Shown here one piece after another: positions 57,540-64,000 of a stretch of 64,000 nt of DNA; positions within the stretch are counted from its first letter, which is position 1, and each line of letters starts with the position of its first letter. A program made the position numbers and the translations under genes. Source of the stretch: Wolfiporia cocos (lineage: Eukaryota; Basidiomycota; Agaricomycetes; Polyporales; Phaeolaceae); the NCBI GenBank assembly GCA_029448655.1, contig JACCLO010000008.1, positions 1,736,001 to 1,800,000 of the forward strand, given 5' to 3'. Under the pieces are notes generated by a model. That model was not told the origin of the DNA. It saw only the letters and a program-made list of their open reading frames with translations, and made no database searches.

Positions 57540-58874
57540 ATGAACCAATCAAAACCCCTCAGTCCCTCCCCTGTTCCCGCTTATCCAATGCCTATCGCAT
57601 TTACGCACTTCCGTACCAGTGCAGTGCGGGACTCCCCACTGGAAGAAGGGTCTTCACTCACACAACAGACTCAAGAACTTCAAGGAGATGAAGATATTCA
57701 AATGCAGGATGGTACAGCTTTTATTTTGCTTGATATATTTTACATTTAACTCCTGTATGTATAGAAGGGCAACCAGAACCAGAGGAGAGCAAGAGTGAGC
57801 CTGCTATTCAGGTGTCAGCTCAAAAGCTACGATATCCGGCATGGAAATTCAATCCAGACCCCCTGCTACCTGCGACCTCAAATGCGACCGACGTGACCTC
57901 GCGACCCGCAACCGTCGCGACATCGCAATCCGCGACCCTCGCGACCTCGCGACCTGCGACCACCGCGACCGCGCCATCTGTGACCCCCGCAAGTCCCACT
58001 CCGAGGAAGCGATATCCGTCCTGGGGATTTATGCCAGATATATTGTTACCTACAGCCTCCGCCACAACCACGACGCCTGCGACCGCGCCATCCGTGACTT
58101 CAAATGTGACCACCGCGACCGCGACCACCGCAACCGCGACCACCACGACCGCGACCACCGCGGCCGCGACTACCGCGGCCGCGACCACCGCGACCGCGAC
58201 CACGCCATCCACCACCAATGCGACTCCCGCTCCAAAAAAGCGCTATCCGTCCTGGAGTTTCACACCGGACATCTTGCTACCTACGGCCTCTACCACAACC
58301 GCCACGCCCGCGACCGTGCCATCTGCGACCTCAAACGCGACCACCGCGACCATCGCGACCCCGCGACCCACGACCGCCGCGACCGCGACCACGCCATCCG
58401 CCACCAACGCGACTCCCGCTCCGAGAAAACGCTATCCATCCTGGAACTTCGACCCAGAGTCCCTGCCACCCACGAGCTCAACCACAACCACCCCTGCCCT
58501 GCCATTCGCAACCCCCATGACCCCTTCGGCTGTTGTGGCAGTTCCAGTAGCCAGAAAATCTGCATTGCGCCAGCCTCGCAAAACACCAAAGCGGAACAGA
58601 TGGGCTGTTGATTCGTCCATGGACTTGGATGGTGACGATATACAAGGTACCTCGAAATCGGGCATTAAACGTGTCCGCTTTGCGGCTGAGTCTGGTGAGT
58701 TATTTCTGCAAATTTCCCTGGATAATTCTCATCAATTATCCAGATGAAGAAGCTGCTGGATGCAGCCTTCTGGACAGAGTGCAGGGAAATGTTGACAATC
58801 TGTATCATATGACTGATGTCTCCTCCTCCTCCTATTACAACTCGGTTCGCAGCAGGCTGTGGAAGAGCAAGTAG
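57540..58874 (+). CDS. 410-aa protein with four RYPSWxF motifs in Thr/Ala-rich linkers, three exons
   Basis: Exons by phase: 57540-57711, 57765-58694, 58744-58874, ATG to TAG intact. Four motif copies: LRYPAWKFNPDPLLPATS, KRYPSWGFMPDILLPTAS, KRYPSWSFTPDILLPTAS and KRYPSWNFDPESLPPTSS, separated by ~50-70 residue Thr/Ala/Ser linkers encoded by CGCGACCAC-type units. A basic segment (RKSALRQPRKTPKRNRWAV) and a KRVRFA motif follow; the C-terminus is short and soluble. No signal peptide or membrane segment with the chosen ATG. I do not recognise the family. Repeated short motifs in flexible linkers suggest a multivalent scaffold. It is divergent from the 861-aa gene, ~350 nt away. Confidence 0.6.
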
Positions 58875-59286
58875 AGTAGAGGGCTTGTAGATGTACTATA
58901 TAGTCTTGGATGTGTGAATAACAAACTAAATGGAATATTGCTTTGTCTGTCTCTGTGATCAGTAGCCATGAGGGAGATCCCCAAGTCTGATGGCAGGATG
59001 CAGAGACAGTTGCTCAAGAGCTGAACCTCATGAGTGAGCACAGAATGAAGACTGGCATGTACCACTCTGTCATCAGAGAAAGTCACAAGGAGGCCTTGTA
59101 CAAGAAATGGAGCAGGGGAGACCTCAAAGTTGTCTGTGAAACCACAAGTAGATAGACACACTGGTGCATGAGATGCACTTGTGCTAATGATCCTTGCTAG
59201 CATGTGGCTTTGGAATCAACAAGGGTGTCCTGTGATGTGTGATCCACCATTTCATGCTTTATATGCATGTTTCCTTTGCATTTTGA

Positions 59287-59680
59287 CAGAAGCACTCATG
59301 GCATACTGTGATTGTGCAGACCTCAACACCATTGCTGGTGGCAAGGTGGACCTGTTAAAGGAGGTGAGTGCACTGTATTAATGCTGCTGAAATTCTTACA
59401 TTACTGGATATTATGATGGGACAACCACAGGACACAGAGTGGCTCTGTGTGCACTTGCTAACAAATGGATACCTCAAGGAACCATATCACTTGACTGCAT
59501 TTCATGTGAATGCCTATGTAATTCCTGGCATGAATGCAATGCACCCAAGTAGGTTCTCAGAAAATGATCTGGAGCAAGGTAAGGGGCCCATGCTGGAGTG
59601 CTGCTTCCCAGGAAAACCAAAGAGGAAAATAAATAAGCAGGACAGTGTTGCAAATAATGAAGGGCCAAGTACAACATGAT
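59287..59680 (+). CDS. C-terminal exons of an unidentified gene
   Basis: Two joinable exons: about 59,290-59,362 (EALMAYCDCADLNTIAGGKV..LLKE), a GTGAGT..CACAG intron, then 59,429-59,680 (DTEWLCVHLLTNGYLKEPYH, TAFHVNAYVIPGMNAMHPSR, GPMLECCFPGKPKRK) ending at TGA. The phase is consistent and the sequence protein-like, so this is probably the 3' end of a gene whose upstream exons (58.9-59.3 kb) I could not resolve. No family assigned. Confidence 0.4.
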
Positions 59681-59929
59681 CTGAGGTCTTGAATGACTGT
59701 CCAGATGAGCAAGAGGTGTTCTGCTTTGACAGCTGCAATATTGACTACTGGATTACCAATACAGATGATGACAACCAACTGGAAGGGAAAATATGGTTGG
59801 CTTCCATACAGAGATAAGCCCTTGTACAGATACAGGCCCCCCCCAGGAAGAAAGCTGGCAAGTCCATGGCACAATCTCAAATGCCCGCCACACAATCCCA
59901 TTGTTGGCTTCTACCAGTGCCCACAACTG

Positions 59930-60372
59930 TCAGATTGCAGTGGTCATGGTCCCACCCGCAACCGTCATACCAGCAACACCCATCTGGTTGCGGCGCTGGT
60001 GGGCCCACCCGCAGCTGTCACAACCATCAAGTTGTGGCAGTCATGGGCCCACCCATGACCATCATAATTGTCTGGTCATGGCAGTCATGGGCCGACCCAC
60101 AACTGTCACAACTGTCAGGTTGTGGCAGTCATGGGCCCACCTGTGACTGTCATAACCGTCTGGTCGCGGAAGTTGTGGGCCGACCCGTGACCGTCGCTAC
60201 CGTCCGGTCATGGCAGTGGTGGGCCCACCCACAACCGTCACAACCGTCAAGTTGTAGGCCGACCCATGACCGTCACAACTTTCTGATTGCAGCATTTGTG
60301 GGCCCACTCGCAACCATCATAATCGTCTGGTCACGGCAGTGGTGGGCCCATCCGCGACCGTCACTACCATCT
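59930..60372 (-). repeat. Right subterminal repeat block of the KDZ transposon
   Basis: Mirror of 35,938-36,540: units built on GTGGGCCCACCC..CCGTCACAACCGTC and GGCAGTCATGGGCCGACCC. Degenerate, with CA/TG in place of many CG. Confidence 0.75.
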
Positions 60373-60509
60373 GGTCACAGAAGACATGGGCCCACCTGAC
60401 AGTAGGCCTAACGGTTAGGGCATGGGCCGACAACCGGCTGACCTGAACCGTTAGGGGTTGGTACAAGCCGGTTGACCTGAACCGTCATCTACTGTCACTG
60501 AAAGGTGTG
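60373..60509 (-). repeat. Right terminal inverted repeat of the KDZ transposon
   Basis: Reverse complement of 35,801-35,937 with several mismatches; the most conserved part is AAGCCGGTTGACCTGAACCG. Confidence 0.88.
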
Positions 60510-60577
60510 ATGGCCGAGCCAATGGTAAAGAGAGAGCGTGTGGTCTCATCGTTAGATGGACATGTGAACACGGGCGC

Positions 60578-61276
60578 TGTCACAGATTTGGGACATGCCA
60601 CTATTTACCCCATATTTTTACCTATTTATCTGGTATTTCTACGACCTTGTAGACACTTACGCTGCTAAGCGCCCGTCTACACGTACACGCAACCAAACAA
60701 CACGTACACAATGCGGTATACGTCCACCTGTCATAACAACATGTACATAACACGATCGTATGCGTCAATGACTCAGCGGACTAACCTCCGGTGTCACGCG
60801 CCTTACTCATATCCCGATACCGGGCTATGTCAGTACGATTGGATAAGCGGCCCGCTCGTTACCACATGCCAATGCCCTTACGATTACTCATACCCCAATA
60901 CCAGTATATAAGAATCACATGCATGGCTTACTAACGTAGCTACAGCCACTTCCACAACATGGACCTACGGTCCAAACAAACGTTCTTACTGGTGCGGCCA
61001 TTACCGGCGCACATGGTCTATTGTAGTTTACGACTTAGCTGTATTAGTTATGTCTGCACACAGACCATCTTCATGTTTGGCTCCCTTACTGGTAACCAAA
61101 CAAAGCATGTATATAAGTAGGGCTATCACTGCGGATAAGCCTTAGATTTATTCTCTGCATTCGCATAGTTGCATAACACTTCTACTTGCGCCTACCAGCT
61201 CCCTCACCAACCTTCAAGCAACCCTTCAAGTCGCATATCAAGGTTATAGTGTGAGTCCCACAACTGGTTTGTGTCA
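60578..61276 (-). mobile_element. Solo LTR, family D; TSD GGCGC
   Basis: 699 nt, same family as the LTRs of element D; duplication GGCGC at 60,573-60,577 and 61,277-61,281. Confidence 0.9.
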
Positions 61277-61475
61277 GGCGCAGCCCGGGTATACGGGAAG
61301 CCGGTTGCCGGATACCAGGAGGTATAATGGCGATTGGCCGGTCTTCGTATGCTGACCAAGGCGAGACGCCGAGGTAGCTATGCCATTGGACGTTAGTACC
61401 ATGGCATGTGATAATGTACCGGACCGTGGGGTAGCCGGGACATGTGTTGGTCTTAGCCGTGAGGCGAGGACCGGT

Positions 61476-61915
61476 TGACACAAAACTTAACTAGTGTTGG
61501 TCCGACTAATGTTGGCCTTGAGGAACGACTCTCCCCGCGTCGCAGTACTATGTTGGTGCGCAGCAGACCTCAGACAAGTCAGACGAGTTGAGTAGAGAGG
61601 GACTAGCCCTACATCGAGATTAACAAGTCTGAGGTGTAAGCCTCAGACTGCACTAGCTTATATACATGGGGGAGCGTACGCTACTAGAATAGAGACCAGC
61701 CCTAAAGGCATGGTCTGTGCGTACGTTATGGTTATGTCACTGCCCATCACATGTATCTATGTTATGTAAGCCAGCGCTAGACCAGAGGAGGGGGGGGTAC
61801 GCGTAACTACTAGTCCACTGTGTAATTGGCGGTGCAGGACATGTGACTAACAGACGTAAGTCACTAAGATCGACCCCCGCTGGGGGCGTACCTACATGTC
61901 ACAGAATCTGTGACA
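61476..61915 (-). mobile_element. Solo LTR, family B; TSD CCGGT
   Basis: TGACACAAAACTTAAC to AATCTGTGACA; duplication CCGGT at 61,471-61,475 and 61,916-61,920. Confidence 0.9.
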
Positions 61916-61990
61916 CCGGTGTTTGGGCAATGCCGTGATGGCAGAAGCCCGGGACTTGGAGAACGCCGAGTCCGTGGGATGGCCGAGGAG

Positions 61991-62541
61991 TGACACAAAC
62001 TTACACGTTTGTGGGACTCTGTACTACAGAGGAATCCTAACGCGCCCTACAGGACGGTGCGCAACCGCAACAGCGGTGAACTTGTCGGCTGTACCCTAAA
62101 GAGGGACTCCTAGAGTCGACATGTTGAGGCGCGCACAGTCAAGCAAGACGAGCTGGGCCCCCGGCCAGAGAGCGCACACAAAGAGGTGAGAGTAAGGGGC
62201 TATGCCCAGTTGTCGAGAATCTTAGGAATGGGGAGTAAGCCCACATTCCGTCGTAATATATACATGAGCGATGTGCCTACTAGTACTGCCCTAAAGATGA
62301 GGCCTGTGCGCCATATCTACTGGGTCATGTGCTAAGTGACGCTACATGTAACTACTGTGACCATAGTGTGAGTACCGGAGGCGCGCGCTACCCTACAGCG
62401 CTAACCTAGCGACCAGGTGACCTGTAATATCTGGGAGTGACGCTGGAGGTAGCTATGGCGTAGAGGCACGGCGTACGCCTAGCGCCGCACATACAACCTA
62501 TAGCGAGGGAGTCTAAATTAACAAAGGAATAATTTGTGACA
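61991..62541 (-). mobile_element. Solo LTR, family A; TSD AGGAG
   Basis: TGACACAAACTTAC to AATTTGTGACA; duplication AGGAG at 61,986-61,990 and 62,542-62,546. Closely similar to the partial copy 63,022-63,370. Confidence 0.9.
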
Positions 62542-63021
62542 AGGAGGCCGAGCCTATAGCGATATTGCCTTGGTGCTAATATAGTGCTATTTGGCCATGT
62601 TGCCATTATTATGCGAAGGCGTGGCGCGCCTGAGGTGTCATTGTGATCAAGGATCTTATGACGTGTGGGGAGCCGAGAAGGCCGACCCAATAGAACATTG
62701 CCATGATGTGATGTTTGTATGTGTGGACATTATTATGCGAGCGTGCCGCGCTCGGCCTATCATTATGATCAAGGATCTATGACGTGGCTGGTCTTGCTAT
62801 GGTGGGCGAGGCCATTATGATGTAGCGGTAACGTTGCTATTGGACGTGGTTGTACCGTAGCGTTATGTAAGCTAGTCATGTGGTTGATAAGCCCAGTTAA
62901 GAGCTTGTCGTGTTGGCAATGGGAGTTAACCCGTAGATGACTTGTAGTTAGACGTATAAATCCCGGATAAATTGCTATAATCATAGGAAAAATGCTGTAA
63001 GCCCCAGATAAATCTGTGACA

Positions 63022-63370
63022 AAAAGGGCTATGCCCATTTGTCGAGAATCTTAGGAATGGGGAGTAATCCCACATTCCATCGTAATATATACATGAGTGA
63101 TGGGACTACTAGTACTGCCCTAAAGAGAAGGCCTGTGCGCTGTATCTACTGGGTCATGTGCTAAGTGACGCATCATGTAACTACTGTGACCATAGTGTGA
63201 GTACCGGAGGCGCGCGCTACCCTACAGTGCTAACCTAACGACCAGGTGACCTGCAATAACTGGGAGTGACGCTGGAGGTGGCTATGGAGTAGAGGCGCGG
63301 TGTACGCCTAGCGCCGCACATACAACCTATAGCGAGGGAGTCTAAATTAATAAAGCAATAATTTGTGACA
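63022..63370 (-). mobile_element. Family-A LTR, truncated
   Basis: Starts inside family A (AAGGGCTATGCCCA) directly after the family-C LTR end and finishes with AATTTGTGACA. The missing part may reflect recombination between neighbouring LTRs. Confidence 0.8.
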
Positions 63371-63392
63371 CAAGATATTCTTGAAACGCGAC

Positions 63393-64000
63393 TGACACAG
63401 ATGGCTCTGTGGGACTCACCAAGCCAGTATCCTTGCGATGAACTAAGGCAACTAGGTGAGGTAGAGGTTATCAGACGCAATAGGAGGTAGGAGGTTCTTC
63501 TACGGCGTACGCCGAGAAGAATAGAACTAAGGTTATAGGCCGTCAAGGCCCTACTTATATACACAAATATAACGGGTCATGTGCTACTGTATAGTGCATG
63601 CCCGATAAGGAGTGTGGGCTTGGTTGCCATAAGGGCGACCAAGTGGAGTGTCTACTCTAAAAAGGCCGTGGCCCGCCGGTAATGGCCGGGCCAATGGTAA
63701 AATAGAGAGCGTGTGGTCTCATCGTGAGATGGACATGTGAAGACGGGCGCAGCCCGGGTATAAGGGATGCCGGTTGCCGGATACCATGAGGTATAATGGC
63801 GATTGGCCGGTCATCGTGTGCTGACCAAGGCGGAACGCCGAGGTCGTAATGCTATTGGGCCAGCAGGCACCGTAGCATGTGATATGTCCGGACCGGATGG
63901 TTACCGGAACATATGGCGGTCTTAGCCGTGAGGTGAGGACCGGTGTTTGGGCAACGCCGTGATGGCAGAAGCCCGGGACTTGGAGAACGCCGAGTCCATG
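63393..64000 (-). mobile_element. Family-C LTR, reverse, runs off the right edge
   Basis: Begins TGACACAGATGGCTCTGTGG and follows family C to the end of the window. Includes the uninterrupted site (GGTAATGGCCGGGCCAATGG, near 63,677-63,696) that corresponds to the KDZ insertion point. Confidence 0.88.

Larger units (their letters stand above)
35801..60509 (+). mobile_element. 24.7-kb KDZ-superfamily DNA transposon with TET/JBP and other cargo genes
   Basis: Ends defined by ~137-bp inverted repeats (35,801-35,937 and 60,373-60,509) and a target duplication ATGGCCG (35,794-35,800 and 60,510-60,516); eight bases if one mismatch is allowed. Removing the element plus one duplication gives the uninterrupted family-C LTR (as near 63,670-63,700). 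It encodes a CxC2/KDZ transposase that reads as complete, plus a TET/JBP dioxygenase, an 904-aa RGG protein, an 861-aa cysteine-cluster protein, a 410-aa repeat protein, a 168-aa protein and unresolved fragments. KDZ elements linked to TET/JBP genes are known from basidiomycetes. Only the TET/JBP gene is visibly broken, by a younger LTR element. Confidence 0.9.
35608..63021 (-). mobile_element. Family-C solo LTR, reverse, exploded into five pieces by later insertions
   Basis: Pieces 35,608-35,800, 60,510-60,577, 61,277-61,475, 61,916-61,990 and 62,542-63,021 join, after removing one copy of each duplication, into about 1 kb matching family C. The interrupting elements are the KDZ transposon, a family-D LTR, a family-B LTR and a family-A LTR. 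Its outer (35,608) end lacks the first ~100 nt. Confidence 0.83.

Overview
The window is eukaryotic and almost certainly from an agaricomycete (mushroom-forming) basidiomycete. Genes are broken by many short GT-AG introns (about 28-66 nt). The gene families are ones expanded in that group: a Plavaka-type transposase relic, a DUF6698-like gene, a CxC2/KDZ transposase and a TET/JBP dioxygenase. Much of the rest is nested Ty3/gypsy retrotransposons and solo LTRs. All splice models were read by eye from splice sites, phase and family motifs; none was tested against transcripts.

Layout: 0-1.6 kb is the decayed 3' part of a Plavaka-like transposase. A truncated Use1-like SNARE fragment follows (2.25-2.54 kb), then an apparently perfect 461-bp foldback (3.73-4.19 kb). 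An intact seven-exon DUF6698-like gene lies at 4.39-6.28 kb, and a solo LTR at 7.93-8.48 kb. A minus-strand gene with two RanBP2-type zinc fingers (8.6-11.6 kb) carries one in-frame stop. From 11.76 to 34.78 kb lies Ty3/gypsy element E (plus strand). It is split exactly at its gag/pol junction by the 14.6-kb Ty3/gypsy element D (minus strand, 14,357-28,923, TSD CCTAG). D is in turn cut by solo LTRs of three families, with up to four levels of nesting. Both D and E encode a chromodomain and a dUTPase, but the dUTPase sits at the pol C-terminus in D and between protease and RT in E.

The most interesting object is a 24.7-kb DNA transposon at 35,801-60,509, bounded by ~137-bp terminal inverted repeats and a 7-8 bp target duplication (ATGGCCG) inside a solo LTR. 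It carries a KDZ-superfamily transposase with a CxC2 domain that reads as intact (10 exons, ~1050 aa). Cargo on both strands comprises a TET/JBP 2-oxoglutarate/Fe(II) dioxygenase, a 904-aa RGG-repeat protein, an 861-aa protein with a Zn(II)2Cys6-like cysteine cluster, a 410-aa protein with four copies of an RYPSWxF motif, and a 168-aa protein. The TET/JBP gene is interrupted by a young 2.6-kb non-coding LTR element (TSD GATGG). Removing the insert in silico restores the frame, so the knockout looks recent.

Throughout this transposon a CpG-dense 9-bp motif (GGTCGCGGA and variants) recurs in subterminal regions, introns, exons and intergenic gaps. Its variants differ mainly by CpG to TpG/CpA changes. 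A transposase, a putative 5-methylcytosine oxidase and CpG-rich arrays in one mobile unit suggest a self-contained transposition/epigenetic module; that link is an inference. From 60.5 kb to the end the host LTR resumes, split by further solo LTRs of the same families.
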